Below are positions 10,181 to 19,448 of a stretch of 38,501 bases of DNA, in pieces. A program made the position numbers and the translations under genes. The DNA is from Burkholderiaceae bacterium (GTDB taxonomy: Bacteria; Pseudomonadota; Gammaproteobacteria; Burkholderiales; Burkholderiaceae_C): positions 1 through 38,501 of the forward strand of contig JAEUPI010000241.1 of NCBI GenBank assembly GCA_016790175.1, in the 5' to 3' direction. The notes beneath the pieces are model-generated. The model was not told the origin of the DNA. It ran no database searches and worked only from the letters and a program-made list of their open reading frames with translations. Numbering within the stretch: position 1 is the stretch's first letter; the number at the start of each line of letters is the position of its first letter.

Positions 10181-10331
10181 AGGTCTCTTGGAGGCGAGCG
10201 TCGAGGGGGCGTCGAACGATCATCGCCGATCGCTGCAACACTGTAAACGCCACCTCGCGAGCGAACTGGCACTTCTTCACGCGTGGTTACGAGGTGCCGT
10301 CCCCGTGCATGCATCGCCGCAACAATCGTTG

Positions 10332-10408
10332 TGGTCGGGGTGAGAGGATTCGAACCTCCGGCCTCTACGTCCCGAACGTAGCGCTCTACCAGGCTAAGCT
10401 ACACCCCG
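10332..10408 (-). tRNA. tRNA-Pro (anticodon CGG)
   Basis: 77 bases with encoded CCA. The acceptor stem CGGGGTG/CACCCCG is fully paired, the anticodon stem is CTACG/CGTAG with loop TTCGGGA, giving anticodon CGG for the CCG codon. The T arm contains TTCGAAT. It lies between ispB and pilB on the same strand. Confidence 0.97.
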
Positions 10409-10452
10409 ATGGTCCGGCGCGGTTCCATTGGCGGCCGCGACAGCTGGTCTGG

Positions 10453-11481
10453 TCAGGAGGACCTCTCGACCGACCGGACACACAAGTCTAGCAGAGCCGA
10501 TCGAGCCGAGCTGTCCGGCAAGACGGACAGGCGCGCCTGGGCCTCTTCGGCCTCTGATCGAGCCGCCTCACGCGTCGCGTGCAGAGCGCCGGTGTGTCGA
10601 ACAATGTGCAGGATGTCTGGAAGACGAGCCACATCGCCATCCACGATCGCCTTGCGTACGAGCTCACGCTCGGCGGCCGTGCCTCGGGCGATCGCCATTA
10701 ACAGCGGAAGCGTCGGCTTGCCTTCCCTGAGATCGTCCCCGACGTTCTTTCCCAACTCGACAGAGTTGCCCTCGTAGTCCAACAGATCATCGATGAGCTG
10801 AAAGGCAGTACCCAACGACCGCCCGTAGTCAGCGCAAGCCTCTTCGACCTCTCGTGATGCGCTGCCTATCACGGCACCCAGTCGGGCGCTCGCTTCGAAC
10901 AACTTCGCCGTCTTGAAGCGAATGACCCTGAGGTAGTCCTGCACGGCGAGGTCGGGGTCGTGCATGTTCATGAGTTGGAGAACCTCGCCCTCGGCTATCA
11001 CGTTGGTGGCATCTGCAAGCACGTCGAGCACCCGCAGACTGCCAACCGACACCATCATCTGGAACGCACGCGAGTACAGGAAGTCACCGACAAGCACGCT
11101 GGCGGCATTGCCGAAGATCGCATTCGCGGTCTGGCGACCTCGGCGCATCGAGGACTCGTCGACCACGTCGTCGTGCAGCAGCGTGGCGGTATGGATGAAC
11201 TCGACGATCGCGGCCAGCTCGAATCGTTCCGAGCCCGTGAATCCGAGTGCGCGCGAGAACAGGAGAACCAGACGCGGTCGAATGCGCTTGCCTCCGGCTC
11301 CGACGATATACGTGGAGATCTGGTTGATCAGCGCGACGTCCGAGTTCAGGCGCTGCCGGATGACAGCGTCCACCTCGGCCAGATCATCTGCCACGAAGTC
11401 GCCGTCAGGGCTCGGGTGGGCACGCAGGGATTGCACGGGCAGGGCTTCGAGCGGATCAAGATTATAGGAATCCGATTGCAC
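10453..11481 (-). CDS. ispB: Octaprenyl-diphosphate synthase (all-trans polyprenyl synthase)
   Basis: Makes the isoprenoid side chain of ubiquinone by adding isopentenyl diphosphate units to farnesyl diphosphate. 342 residues. The family signatures [12 protein letters not shown], the first Asp-rich motif [10 protein letters not shown] (near residue 105) and the second motif [11 protein letters not shown] (near residue 235) are present. The start is uncertain. The GTG at 11481 gives an N-terminal stretch longer than in E. coli IspB (323 residues), and a TATAAT hexamer falls within its first codons; another GTG about 15 codons later would fit better. It is divergent from rplU, the normal arrangement in these bacteria. 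Confidence 0.94.
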   Translation of the reverse strand: MQSDSYNLDPLEALPVQSLRAHPSPDGDFVADDLAEVDAVIRQRLNSDVALINQISTYIVGAGGKRIRPRLVLLFSRALGFTGSERFELAAIVEFIHTATLLHDDVVDESSMRRGRQTANAIFGNAASVLVGDFLYSRAFQMMVSVGSLRVLDVLADATNVIAEGEVLQLMNMHDPDLAVQDYLRVIRFKTAKLFEASARLGAVIGSASREVEEACADYGRSLGTAFQLIDDLLDYEGNSVELGKNVGDDLREGKPTLPLLMAIARGTAAERELVRKAIVDGDVARLPDILHIVRHTGALHATREAARSEAEEAQARLSVLPDSSARSALLDLCVRSVERSS

Positions 11482-11527
11482 GCCATCGCCGCAGCGGCTC
11501 AGATCGGCCAGACTGACAGGAAACAGG

Positions 11528-11533
11528 TATACT
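11528..11533 (+). promoter_or_regulatory. Possible -10 element of the rplU promoter
   Basis: TATACT on the plus strand, 71 bases before the rplU ATG in the ispB/rplU divergent gap. No convincing -35 lies 16-18 bases upstream (TCGGCC is the nearest candidate), so this is a weak call. Confidence 0.3.
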
Positions 11534-11604
11534 GCGCGGCTATTTGCCTCCGGCGGCCATTTGCGCGCGCACCGGTGAGGCGGTCAAGTTATTGGGGATT
11601 CGGC

Positions 11605-11916
11605 ATGTATGCGGTCATCAAGACCGGCGGCAAGCAGTACAAGGTCGCCGCCGGGGAGCGAATCAGGGTTGAGCAGATCGCCGCCGAGGTCGGACAGGAG
11701 GTCGTGATCGACCAGGTTCTGGCCATCGGCGACGGTGCAGACCTGAAGGTCGGCGCGCCGATGCTTGCGGGCGTGACGATCAAAGCCAAGGTGCTGTCGC
11801 ACGGCTTGCGCGACAAGGTGAGGATCTTCAAGATGCGCCGCCGCAAGCACTATCAGCGTCACGGTGGGCATCGCCAACCTTACACCGAACTCGAAATCGG
11901 CACCCTGACGGCCTGA
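11605..11916 (+). CDS. rplU: 50S ribosomal protein L21
   Basis: Ribosomal protein that binds 23S rRNA in the large subunit. 103 residues. The N-terminus [14 protein letters not shown] and the later [20 protein letters not shown] are diagnostic. An open frame extends far upstream, but the ATG at 11605 has GGGGA in front and matches the family start exactly. First gene of the rplU-rpmA-(obgE-proB) run; rpmA begins 29 bases downstream. Confidence 0.99.
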   Translation: MYAVIKTGGKQYKVAAGERIRVEQIAAEVGQEVVIDQVLAIGDGADLKVGAPMLAGVTIKAKVLSHGLRDKVRIFKMRRRKHYQRHGGHRQPYTELEIGTLTA

Positions 11917-11945
11917 GCAGGACGCAACGTTTGGAGCAGTAGCAA

Positions 11946-12203
11946 ATGGCACAGAAGAAAGGCGGCGGCTCGACGCGCAACGGACGCGACTCGCAGCCCA
12001 AGATGCTGGGAGTCAAGGTCTTCGGCGGGCAAACGGTGAGCGCCGGGTCGATCATCGTGCGGCAGCGAGGGACTCGGTTTCATGCTGGCTCGAATGTCGG
12101 CACCGGAAAGGACCATACGCTGTTCGCACTCGTCGACGGACTGGTTCGGTACGATGTCAAGGGTCCGCTCAATCGACAGACGGTCTCGGTCAAACCGAGC
12201 TAA
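11946..12203 (+). CDS. rpmA: 50S ribosomal protein L27
   Basis: Ribosomal protein at the peptidyl transferase centre. 85 residues with the typical [20 protein letters not shown]-terminus, whose flexible tail reaches the tRNA ends, and [20 protein letters not shown]. There is no Firmicutes-type cleavable extension. TTTGGAG provides a ribosome site. It is followed after 27 bases by an intrinsic terminator that separates it from obgE. Confidence 0.99.
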   Translation: MAQKKGGGSTRNGRDSQPKMLGVKVFGGQTVSAGSIIVRQRGTRFHAGSNVGTGKDHTLFALVDGLVRYDVKGPLNRQTVSVKPS

Positions 12204-12230
12204 GCGTTCATCACGCGTCCGCGGTCCAAC

Positions 12231-12257
12231 AAGCCCCGGAACGCCGGGGCTTTTTTT
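12231..12257 (+). terminator. Intrinsic terminator between rpmA and obgE
   Basis: AAGCCCCGG (12231-12239), loop AACG, CCGGGGCTT (12244-12252), with seven consecutive T at 12251-12257. A textbook rho-independent terminator that ends only 17 bases before the obgE ATG, so it may partially separate ribosomal protein from obgE expression. Confidence 0.92.
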
Positions 12258-12274
12258 GTTCAGGGGCCGATGCG

Positions 12275-13336
12275 ATGAAGTTCGTCGACGAAGTCATCAT
12301 CGATGTTGTTGCCGGGCATGGTGGCGCAGGTTGTGTCAGCTTCCGGCGCGAGAAGTCCATCCCCCACGGCGGCCCGAACGGCGGCGACGGTGGGCGGGGC
12401 GGCCATGTGGACTTGGTGGCCGATTCGCGCCTGAACACTTTGGTGGACTTCCGCTTTGCCAGACGCCACGAGGCCGGCAATGGTGAACCAGGGCGTGGCT
12501 CGGACCAGTTCGGCGCAGCTGGGCGTGACATCACGTTGCGTGTGCCGGTGGGTACGATCGTTACCGACCTGGCAGATGGCAGGAGGCTCGCGGAACTGCT
12601 GTCACCGGGGCAGACCTTTCGTGTGGCCAAGGGCGGTGACGGCGGATTCGGCAATCTGCATTACAAGACCAGCACAAATCGGGCGCCGCGGCAGAAGACG
12701 CCCGGGTGGCCCGGTGAGCAGCGCCAGATCCGTCTGGAGCTGCGCTTGCTCGCTGATGTGGGATTGCTCGGGATGCCCAATGCAGGCAAGTCCACGCTGA
12801 TCGCAGCGATCTCGAATGCGCGGCCAAAGATCGCCGACTACCCGTTCACCACGCTCCACCCGAACCTCGGGGTCGTGAGGGCGGGCCCGCAGCGCAGTTT
12901 CGTGGTGGCCGACATTCCTGGCTTGATCGAGGGAGCGGCATCAGGCGCCGGACTCGGACATCACTTCTTACGCCACCTTCAGCGTACCAGGTTGCTTCTG
13001 CACATCGTTGATCTCTCCGCGGCCGATCTCAACGTGGATCCCGTCACTCAAGCCCGAGCTGTCCTGAAGGAATTGCGCTTGTACGACGAACGCCTTTATC
13101 GCAAACCGCGTTGGCTGGTGCTGAACAAGATCGACATGATCCCAGATCCTGATCGCCGGGCCCAGGTCGCGGAGTTCGTCCGCCGCCTGCGCTGGAAGGG
13201 ACCGGTCTTCGAGGTCTCGGCGTTGGCCCGCCGAGGCCTGGATTCACTTGTGAAGTCGATCGCTGCGCACCTGGAAGCGACGCAATCAACCACGAGTCGC
13301 TCGGTCGATGTCCGTTTTGCCGATGCACCCACATGA
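12275..13336 (+). CDS. obgE: GTPase ObgE/CgtA
   Basis: Essential GTPase involved in 50S subunit maturation and stress/cell-cycle signalling. 353 residues. The glycine-rich Obg domain fills residues 1-158 ([36 protein letters not shown]). The G domain follows: [12 protein letters not shown] (P-loop), the switch I segment [33 protein letters not shown] (G3) and LNKIDM (G4). There is no long C-terminal extension. The ATG follows AGGGG. It overlaps proB by 4 bases, so the two are translationally coupled. Confidence 0.99.
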   Translation: MKFVDEVIIDVVAGHGGAGCVSFRREKSIPHGGPNGGDGGRGGHVDLVADSRLNTLVDFRFARRHEAGNGEPGRGSDQFGAAGRDITLRVPVGTIVTDLADGRRLAELLSPGQTFRVAKGGDGGFGNLHYKTSTNRAPRQKTPGWPGEQRQIRLELRLLADVGLLGMPNAGKSTLIAAISNARPKIADYPFTTLHPNLGVVRAGPQRSFVVADIPGLIEGAASGAGLGHHFLRHLQRTRLLLHIVDLSAADLNVDPVTQARAVLKELRLYDERLYRKPRWLVLNKIDMIPDPDRRAQVAEFVRRLRWKGPVFEVSALARRGLDSLVKSIAAHLEATQSTTSRSVDVRFADAPT

Positions 13337-14460
13337 CAAGCATCTCGACGCCGCTTGTCGACGCGCGACGCATCGTCGTGAAGGTCGGATCCAGCCTGGT
13401 GACCAACGAAGGTCGCGGCGTCGATCCACAGGCGGTCGGGAACTGGTGTCGCCAGCTGGCCACGCTAGCCCAGCAGGGCCGCGAAATGGTGATGGTGAGT
13501 AGCGGCGCAATTGCGGAGGGCATGCGCAGGTTGGGATGGGTGTCACGACCAGTTCAGTTGCATGAGCTACAGGCAGCGGCTGCGGTCGGGCAAATGGGCC
13601 TGGCACAGATGTACGAAAGCCAGCTCTCGATGCACGGCATGCGCAGCGCGCAGGTTCTGCTCACGCACGCCGACCTGGCCGACCGGGAGCGCTATCTCAA
13701 TGCGCGTTCAACACTGCTCACGCTGCTGTCGTTGCGGTCTGTGCCCGTGATCAACGAGAACGACACTGTCGTCACCGACGAGATCAAGTTCGGCGACAAC
13801 GACACCTTGGGCGCGTTGGTGGCCAACCTGATCGAGGCCGATGCGCTGATCATCCTGACCGACCAGGCCGGCCTGTACTCCGAAGACCCTCGATCGAACC
13901 CCGATGCCGAACTGTTGCGCTCCGCCGTGGCAGGCGACGCCGACCTCGAACGCATGGCCGGCGGCGCCGGGTCGGCGATCGGGCGGGGCGGCATGATCAC
14001 CAAGGTGCTGGCAGCCAAGCGCGCAGCCCGCAGTGGCGCGAACACCGTGATCGCCTGGGGGCGCGAGCCCGACGTGCTGATTCGCCTGGCCCGTGGCGAA
14101 GCCATCGGCACGCTGCTCACCGCCGCCACCGCCAAGGTCGCCGCACGCAAGCAATGGATGGCTGATCACCTGCAACTGCGAGGTGCTGTCGTGGTCGATG
14201 CTGGCGCCAGCGAGAAACTCGTCGCAGCTGGCAAGAGCCTGCTGCCGGTCGGCGTGATCACCGTCGAAGGCGGGTTCCACCGAGGCGACGTAGTCGCCGT
14301 GCGCGACGAGCGAGGACGTGAGATCGCGCGTGGACTGGCCAACTATTCAGCCAGCGAGACACGGATCATTGCGCGCAAGCCGTCTTCACAGATCGAAGCC
14401 TTGCTCGGGTATTCCAACGGCCCCGAACTGATTCACCGCGACAATCTCGTCCTTGCCTGA
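13333..14460 (+). CDS. proB: Glutamate 5-kinase
   Basis: First enzyme of proline synthesis: phosphorylates glutamate to glutamyl 5-phosphate. 375 residues. The amino-acid kinase domain (residues 1-260) shows [50 protein letters not shown] and [21 protein letters not shown]-terminal PUA domain (about 285-370) follows, as in E. coli ProB. The ATG lies inside an ATGA overlap with the obgE stop. The 3' end faces rppH across a 31-base gap. Feedback inhibition by proline is a family property. Confidence 0.98.
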   Translation: MTSISTPLVDARRIVVKVGSSLVTNEGRGVDPQAVGNWCRQLATLAQQGREMVMVSSGAIAEGMRRLGWVSRPVQLHELQAAAAVGQMGLAQMYESQLSMHGMRSAQVLLTHADLADRERYLNARSTLLTLLSLRSVPVINENDTVVTDEIKFGDNDTLGALVANLIEADALIILTDQAGLYSEDPRSNPDAELLRSAVAGDADLERMAGGAGSAIGRGGMITKVLAAKRAARSGANTVIAWGREPDVLIRLARGEAIGTLLTAATAKVAARKQWMADHLQLRGAVVVDAGASEKLVAAGKSLLPVGVITVEGGFHRGDVVAVRDERGREIARGLANYSASETRIIARKPSSQIEALLGYSNGPELIHRDNLVLA

Positions 14461-14491
14461 GTCTGGCGGCGAGCCGGCCCGATGGCAGACT

Positions 14492-15100
14492 TCAGTCCAG
14501 AGGTTTCTGAGGCGATTCATCCGTTGCGGGTGCGTCGTCCTCACGATCCGTGCTGGCACCCAACATAGCCGATGCGTCGCGCTGGCGTGCGCGGACGCCT
14601 GAACGCAGGTATCGCGTGTGGTGGTTCAGCCGAGGCAAGAATCGGGAAAGCTCGGTGAGCGCCATCTGGTAAACCTCGCGCTTGAACTCGATCACCATGT
14701 CCAGCGGCACCCAGTAGTCGTTCCAGCGCCAGGCGTCGAACTCCGGATGGTCGCTCGCGCGCAGGTCGAGATCGCTGTCGCGGCCGGTCAGCATCAGCAG
14801 GAACCAGATCTGCTTCTGGCCTTTGTAGTGACCCCGCGCGTCCTTGCGGATGTACTGCTCGGGTACGTGGTATCTAAGCCAATCGCGCGTTCGCGCGATC
14901 ACGCGCACGTGGTCGGGGCGGAGTCCGACTTCCTCGTGTAGCTCGCGAAACATCGCCTGCTCGGGCGACTCGCCGTACTTGATGCCCCCTTGCGGGAACT
15001 GCCAGGAGTGGGTTCGCAGTCGCTTGCCCCAGAACACCTGGTTGCGCGAGTTGAGCAGGACGATGCCGACGTTGGGCCTGTAGCCCTCTCGGTCGAGCAT
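14492..15100 (-). CDS. rppH: RNA pyrophosphohydrolase RppH
   Basis: Nudix hydrolase that removes pyrophosphate from the 5' end of mRNAs, which starts RNase E-dependent decay. 202 residues. The N-terminus [17 protein letters not shown] and the Nudix box [23 protein letters not shown] (about residues 38-60) are clear. Beyond the catalytic domain there is a roughly 40-residue charged, probably disordered tail, which makes it longer than the E. coli enzyme of about 176 residues. It diverges from proS across 104 bases. Confidence 0.97.
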   Translation of the reverse strand: MLDREGYRPNVGIVLLNSRNQVFWGKRLRTHSWQFPQGGIKYGESPEQAMFRELHEEVGLRPDHVRVIARTRDWLRYHVPEQYIRKDARGHYKGQKQIWFLLMLTGRDSDLDLRASDHPEFDAWRWNDYWVPLDMVIEFKREVYQMALTELSRFLPRLNHHTRYLRSGVRARQRDASAMLGASTDREDDAPATDESPQKPLD

Positions 15101-15204
15101 AATCGAACCCCAATACTTTGACTGAACTCATTATTGCACCGGCGGCGTACGACGCGTGAACATCGCTTTCCCGCATGCGCCGGGGTGCATGCAGCCGCCG
15201 CGTC

Positions 15205-16950
15205 ATGAAAGCCTCCCAGTTCTTCGTTGCCACGCTCAAGGAAGCGCCAGCCGATGCCGAGGTCGTCAGCCACCGTCTGATGGTGCGCGCCGGACTGATC
15301 AAGCGGCTGAGCGCCGGCATCTACAGCTACATGCCGATGGGCCTTCGTGTCATACGCAAGGTCGAGGCGATCATCCGCGAAGAGATGAACGCGGCGGGGG
15401 CGGTCGAGTTGTTGATGCCCGTGGTGCAGCCCGCGGAGTTGTGGCAGGAATCGGGCCGGTTCCAGGCCTACGGGCCCGAGTTGTTGCGCGTGAAGGACCG
15501 GCATCAGCGTGATTTCGTGATCCAGCCCACGAGCGAGGAAGTCATCACCGACATCGCGCGCCAGGAGTTGCGAAGCTACCGGCAGTTGCCGAAGAACCTC
15601 TATCACATCCAGACCAAGTTCCGGGACGAGCGCCGACCGCGTTTCGGACTGATGCGAGGCCGCGAGTTCACCATGAAGGATGCGTACTCCTTCGATCGTG
15701 ACAAGAGCTCGGCGTTGAAGAGCTACCAGGTGATGTTCGACGCGTACAGGCGCATCTTCGATCGATTCGGCCTGCGCTATCGCGCGGTGGCGGCCGACAC
15801 CGGCGCCATCGGAGGTGACGCGTCGCACGAGTTCCAGGTCATCGCCGATACCGGCGAAGACGCCCTGGTGTATTGCCCCGACAGCGACTATGCAGCGAAC
15901 GTTGAGTTGGCCGAATGCGTGCCGCTGCTGGCGGCGCGTTCGCCGGCAGCTGCTGCGTGCGCCAAGACGCCGACGCCGGGCAAGAGTACCTGTGAAGACG
16001 TGGCGGCGCTGCTGAACGTGCCCCTGGCGACGACCGTCAAGTCGCTCGTGCTTGCGACCGACGAGCTGGGCGACGATGGTCGGGTGTCGATGACGACGAT
16101 CTGGCTGTGTCTCGTGCGGGGGGATCACTCGCTCAATGAGGTCAAGGCCGGCAAGGTTCCTGGTTTGCTCGGTGGCTTTCGATTCGCGACCGTGCAGGAA
16201 ATCGAATCGCACTTTGGTACCAAGCCCGGTTATCTGGGGCCGATCGGAACCACGAAGCCCATCAAGGTGGTTGCCGACCGCACCGTGGCCCGCATGAGCG
16301 ATTTCATCTGCGGCGCCAACGACGAGGGTTATCACTTCACCGGCGTCAACTGGGGCCGCGATCTGCCTGAGCCAGACGTCGTGGCCGACATTCGAAATGC
16401 GCAGGCCGGCGATCCGTCGCCTGACGGCAGGGGCGTGCTGGCGATCCAGCGTGGCATCGAGGTGGGACACGTGTTCTACCTCGGCACCAAGTACAGCAAG
16501 GCCATGAACGCGACCTACCTCGACGAAGCCGGCAAGCCGCAGGTCATGGAAATGGGCTGCTACGGCATCGGTGTCACGCGGATCCTCGGTGCCGCCATCG
16601 AACAGGGCCACGACGAACGCGGCATCGTCTGGCCCGACGCGATGGCGCCGTTTCGAATCGTCGTCTGCCCGATCGGCATGGACCGCAGCGAAGCTGTGCG
16701 CTCTCTGGCGCAGTCCCTGCATGACCAACTCCAGGCGATCGGAGTGGACGTCATGCTCGACGATCGAGGCGAACGGCCCGGCGTGATGTTCGCCGACTGG
16801 GAGTTGATCGGCATTCCGCATCGCGTCGTCTTGTCTGATCGCGGACTCAAGGAGGGTCTGGTCGAAGTTCAGGGGCGGGCGGATGCGCAGGCAACCAAGG
16901 TACCGTTGTCCGAGATCCTGCCGCACCTTCGGCAGCGACTGGGCGTCTGA
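15205..16950 (+). CDS. proS: Prolyl-tRNA synthetase (bacterial type with editing domain)
   Basis: Class II aminoacyl-tRNA synthetase that charges tRNA-Pro. 581 residues from the chosen ATG at 15205 ([20 protein letters not shown]); an in-frame ATG ten codons upstream gives an unusual Arg-rich start, and neither has a good ribosome site. Motif 2 ([25 protein letters not shown]), the insertion editing domain that clears Ala-tRNA-Pro (about residues 230-410), motif 3 ([15 protein letters not shown]) and the anticodon-binding domain (about 480-580) occur in order. It precedes the lytic transglycosylase gene by 19 bases. Confidence 0.97.
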   Translation: MKASQFFVATLKEAPADAEVVSHRLMVRAGLIKRLSAGIYSYMPMGLRVIRKVEAIIREEMNAAGAVELLMPVVQPAELWQESGRFQAYGPELLRVKDRHQRDFVIQPTSEEVITDIARQELRSYRQLPKNLYHIQTKFRDERRPRFGLMRGREFTMKDAYSFDRDKSSALKSYQVMFDAYRRIFDRFGLRYRAVAADTGAIGGDASHEFQVIADTGEDALVYCPDSDYAANVELAECVPLLAARSPAAAACAKTPTPGKSTCEDVAALLNVPLATTVKSLVLATDELGDDGRVSMTTIWLCLVRGDHSLNEVKAGKVPGLLGGFRFATVQEIESHFGTKPGYLGPIGTTKPIKVVADRTVARMSDFICGANDEGYHFTGVNWGRDLPEPDVVADIRNAQAGDPSPDGRGVLAIQRGIEVGHVFYLGTKYSKAMNATYLDEAGKPQVMEMGCYGIGVTRILGAAIEQGHDERGIVWPDAMAPFRIVVCPIGMDRSEAVRSLAQSLHDQLQAIGVDVMLDDRGERPGVMFADWELIGIPHRVVLSDRGLKEGLVEVQGRADAQATKVPLSEILPHLRQRLGV

Positions 16951-16969
16951 CGCCGGCATTGGACAATCC

Positions 16970-17647
16970 ATGCTTGACCGGCACGCGGGCGGTTCGTGGC
17001 GTGCGCGGAGTCGATGGGGCGCCGCCACGATACTCGTCGCCTGGTTGCAGGTCTGCGGCGAACCCGCCTGGGCTGGTGCACAGATCGAAGAGCCGCTCGC
17101 CGACGCCGTACGAACGGCGCTCACTGCAGCGGTGCACGACGAGGCCCCACCGCGACCGAACTTCGAATCGATCGACGAGCGCCTGGCCTATTTACGCTGG
17201 CTGGGGGCGATGAGCGAGCGCCTCAAGCGCAGGAAGTCCGAGCACAGCACGCGTGTCGAGTTTCTCGAGACGCTCTGGTATGAGTCACGTCGATCCGGGC
17301 TCGAGCCCGAGTTGGTGCTGGGGCTGATCCAGGTGGAAAGCGGATTCCGCAAGTACGCCGTGAGCAAAGCCGGCGCGCGCGGCTACATGCAGGTCATGCC
17401 ATTCTGGGCGCGAATCATCGGCAACGGCGACCCGGCACGGCTCTTTCACATGCAGGCCAATCTGCGGTTCGGTTGTGTGATCCTGCGCCACTATCTCGAG
17501 CTCGAGCGCGGCGACCTGTTCATGGCCCTCGGGCGTTACAACGGAAGCCGTGGGCGCGCGGAATACCCCGATGCCGTCCTCGCCGCGCGCCGCAGTTGGT
17601 TGCTCGGCCCCGGCCAACTGACCGGAGCGGAGTCGGCCTCACGCTGA
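16970..17647 (+). CDS. Exported lytic transglycosylase, SLT domain
   Basis: Probable periplasmic peptidoglycan lytic transglycosylase. The ATG at 16970 gives 225 residues starting with an Arg-rich n-region and a hydrophobic stretch ending near PAWA, a plausible signal peptide. The catalytic domain (about residues 100-205) contains LVLGLIQVESGFRKYAVSKAGARG, where the Glu of ES is the expected catalytic residue, then YMQVMPFW, LRFGCVILRHYL and ALGRYNGSRG. The last 9 bases overlap the 3' end of convergent ubiX. The exact subfamily (MltC/Slt-like) cannot be fixed by eye. The position after proS suggests co-transcription. Confidence 0.88.
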   Translation: MLDRHAGGSWRARSRWGAATILVAWLQVCGEPAWAGAQIEEPLADAVRTALTAAVHDEAPPRPNFESIDERLAYLRWLGAMSERLKRRKSEHSTRVEFLETLWYESRRSGLEPELVLGLIQVESGFRKYAVSKAGARGYMQVMPFWARIIGNGDPARLFHMQANLRFGCVILRHYLELERGDLFMALGRYNGSRGRAEYPDAVLAARRSWLLGPGQLTGAESASR

Positions 17648-18235
17648 CGATGATCGGCGTGCGTTCTGCAGTCCCGTCCAGGGTTGCGGCGTTGCACCCG
17701 GCAGACACAGCAACGCCAGAGCACGCTCGACCGTCTCGTTCACCAATTCATCGATGCTGCTCGGGCGGAGGTAAAAGGCTGGCAGCGGCGGAAACACGAT
17801 TCCACCCATCTCGGTAACCGCCGTCATGTTGCGCAGGTGGGCGAGATTCAGGGGTGTCTCCCGCACCATCAGCAGCAATCGTCGTCGCTCCTTGAGGATC
17901 ACGTCGGCGGCACGTGTGAGCAGGTTGTCCGACAGGCCATGTGCGACTGCCGCGAGCGTCTTCATCGAACAAGGAGCAATCGCCATGGCGGTCGTGTCGA
18001 AACTGCCGCTGGCAATGCAGGCACCGACCTGAGCCGGCGGATAGCTGTGGTCGGCATGTGTCTCGAGCGCTTGCCGGTCCAGGCCCAGTTCGTGATGGGC
18101 ATTCAACGCGCCGGCCGCAGTGATCACCAGATGGGTCTCGATTCCCAGGCTTCGGGCCCGGTCGAGTAGTCGCACGCCGTAGATGGCGCCGCTGGCGCCG
18201 GTGAGCCCAACAATCAATCGGACGGCAGCGCTCAC
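17639..18235 (-). CDS. ubiX: Flavin prenyltransferase UbiX
   Basis: Joins a dimethylallyl group to FMN to make the prenylated flavin cofactor of UbiD decarboxylase in ubiquinone synthesis. 198 residues. The N-terminus LIVGLTGASGAIYGVRLLD, MAIAPCSMKTLAAVAHGLSDNLLTRAADV and LKERRRLLLMVRETPLNLAHLRNM are diagnostic. The start overlaps the grxD stop by 4 bases (translational coupling), and the 3' end overlaps the transglycosylase gene by 9 bases on the other strand. Confidence 0.97.
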   Translation of the reverse strand: MSAAVRLIVGLTGASGAIYGVRLLDRARSLGIETHLVITAAGALNAHHELGLDRQALETHADHSYPPAQVGACIASGSFDTTAMAIAPCSMKTLAAVAHGLSDNLLTRAADVILKERRRLLLMVRETPLNLAHLRNMTAVTEMGGIVFPPLPAFYLRPSSIDELVNETVERALALLCLPGATPQPWTGLQNARRSSSA

Positions 18236-18543
18236 GCCGCGAGCATCTGCTGCAGCTCTCCGGACTGATACATCTCCATCATGATGTCGGAGCCGCCGAC
18301 GAATTCACCGTTGACGTATAGCTGCGGAATCGTCGGCCAGTTCGCGTAGGCCTTGATGCCCTGACGCACGGCTTCGTCGTCAAGCACATTGACGGTGACG
18401 ATGTCGTCAGCGCCGCAGGCCTTGAGCACTTGCACCGCGCGGCCCGAAAACCCGCACATCGGGAACTGCGCTGTCCCTTTCATGAACAGCACCACACGAT
18501 GGCCCTTGACGATGTCGTCGATGCGTTTCTGTACTTCGTCCAT
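18232..18543 (-). CDS. grxD: Monothiol glutaredoxin Grx4
   Basis: Monothiol glutaredoxin with the CGFS active site (MCGFSGRAVQVL, Cys near residue 30), a class that binds and delivers [2Fe-2S] clusters with glutathione. 103 residues, typical length; WPTIPQLYVNGEFVGGSDIMMEM carries the glutathione-binding TIPQ loop and GGSD. Its stop overlaps the ubiX start. A TATAAC sequence at 18576-18581 on this strand might be a -10, but no good -35 accompanies it. Confidence 0.97.
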   Translation of the reverse strand: MDEVQKRIDDIVKGHRVVLFMKGTAQFPMCGFSGRAVQVLKACGADDIVTVNVLDDEAVRQGIKAYANWPTIPQLYVNGEFVGGSDIMMEMYQSGELQQMLAA

Positions 18544-18639
18544 GTCCGCGCACTGTGGCTGCTTTGAGGGTCGCAGTTATACGGCAAAGCGCCAAGTCCG
18601 GCGCGCCCGCACCGAGATGGCCCGAGCTCGCCTGCGGAT

Positions 18640-19257
18640 TCAGAAGCGGTACGACACGCCGAGCTGGATGACGGGCATCAGCCTGAGGTCCCTTGCAAAC
18701 TCGTCGAGGCTGGTGGAGCCGACGCGTCCGAAGCGGATGGCCGCCGGGTTCTGCGCCGCCAGACCCAGGTCGGCGCTGAAGTTCAATCCGTAGCGCACGC
18801 TGCTGCCGCTGTAGCCGACGCCGAGGTATGGCCATGTCAGCGTGCCATCGGCCGAAGGATCGGCCAGACCGGGCGCCGCGCCAGGCATCTGACCCACATG
18901 CCCGGCAACGCCGTTGAGCACGGTGCTCGACGAAACACCTGGGCTGAGAACCGCACCCCTGGGGCCCACAAGCAGACCGCTGGTCACGCGAGCGCCACCC
19001 GTTTCCCCGAACCAGGGTCGCGAGACGAACACGTCGCCGAACACAGCCGCTGAGCGCGTGGCCGCCAAGCCTGTTGGCGTCGCATTTACTACCAACGATG
19101 TGCTGGGAACGGATTCGGAGATCAGTTGCAGGCGGGCCTGCCAGCGTGGCCATGCCGACTCGTCAGCCGGTACCGACAATCCAGGCCCTGCGCTCAACAC
19201 GGAGGCCGCCGAAAAGCCAGCAGCGGCCATCACACCAGCCAAACGCCAAGTCTTCAT
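18640..19257 (-). CDS. Probable outer-membrane beta-barrel protein
   Basis: 205 residues from the ATG at 19257, chosen because GGGAGAAC precedes it and a signal peptide begins there (MKTWRLAGVMAAAGFSAASV, cleavage probably near residue 25-30). The mature part is rich in Gly, Ser and aromatic residues in alternating patterns (PYLGVGYSGSSVRYGLNFSAD, VIQLGVSYRF) and ends in Phe, the usual C-terminal signal for outer-membrane barrel insertion. I recognise it only as resembling small conserved exported proteins of Burkholderiales. It lies between prmC and grxD, separated by 191 and 96 bases, so it probably has its own transcription unit. Function unknown. Confidence 0.75.
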   Translation of the reverse strand: MKTWRLAGVMAAAGFSAASVLSAGPGLSVPADESAWPRWQARLQLISESVPSTSLVVNATPTGLAATRSAAVFGDVFVSRPWFGETGGARVTSGLLVGPRGAVLSPGVSSSTVLNGVAGHVGQMPGAAPGLADPSADGTLTWPYLGVGYSGSSVRYGLNFSADLGLAAQNPAAIRFGRVGSTSLDEFARDLRLMPVIQLGVSYRF

Positions 19258-19448
19258 GTTCTGTTCTCCCACGCCTTGTCTGCCGCGTCGGCCGCACAAC
19301 CGGACGTTCGAGCCCGGAACGCGGCTCGGATCTCATCGTACGCCGCATTGCATTCCACGTATACGTCAGAAGCCTGCCGTTGCACCCATCACATCTGGGG
19401 GCGCGTTGCGACGACGCCGCAGCCCGCAACGACAGGCGGTCGGATCGC

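Noticed and set aside
10332-10408. tRNA-Pro as an integration site for a mobile element
   Set aside because: Flanks are normal core genes (ispB and pilB); there is no integrase and no duplicated tRNA 3' end in the window.
15118-15123. TTGACT as a -35 element for proS
   Set aside because: No acceptable -10 lies 16-18 bases downstream.
14899-17124. A 741-codon open frame antisense to proS
   Set aside because: Shadow frame of a high-GC gene; it has no recognisable domain, and proS and the transglycosylase are convincing on the other strand.
17639-17647. Nine-base convergent overlap of the transglycosylase gene and ubiX as something special
   Set aside because: Small tail-to-tail overlaps are common in compact genomes and both stop codons are clear.
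19357-19366. ACGTATACGT palindrome upstream of the beta-barrel gene
   Set aside because: A 10-base palindrome is short, has no partner copy nearby and is not placed against a recognisable promoter.
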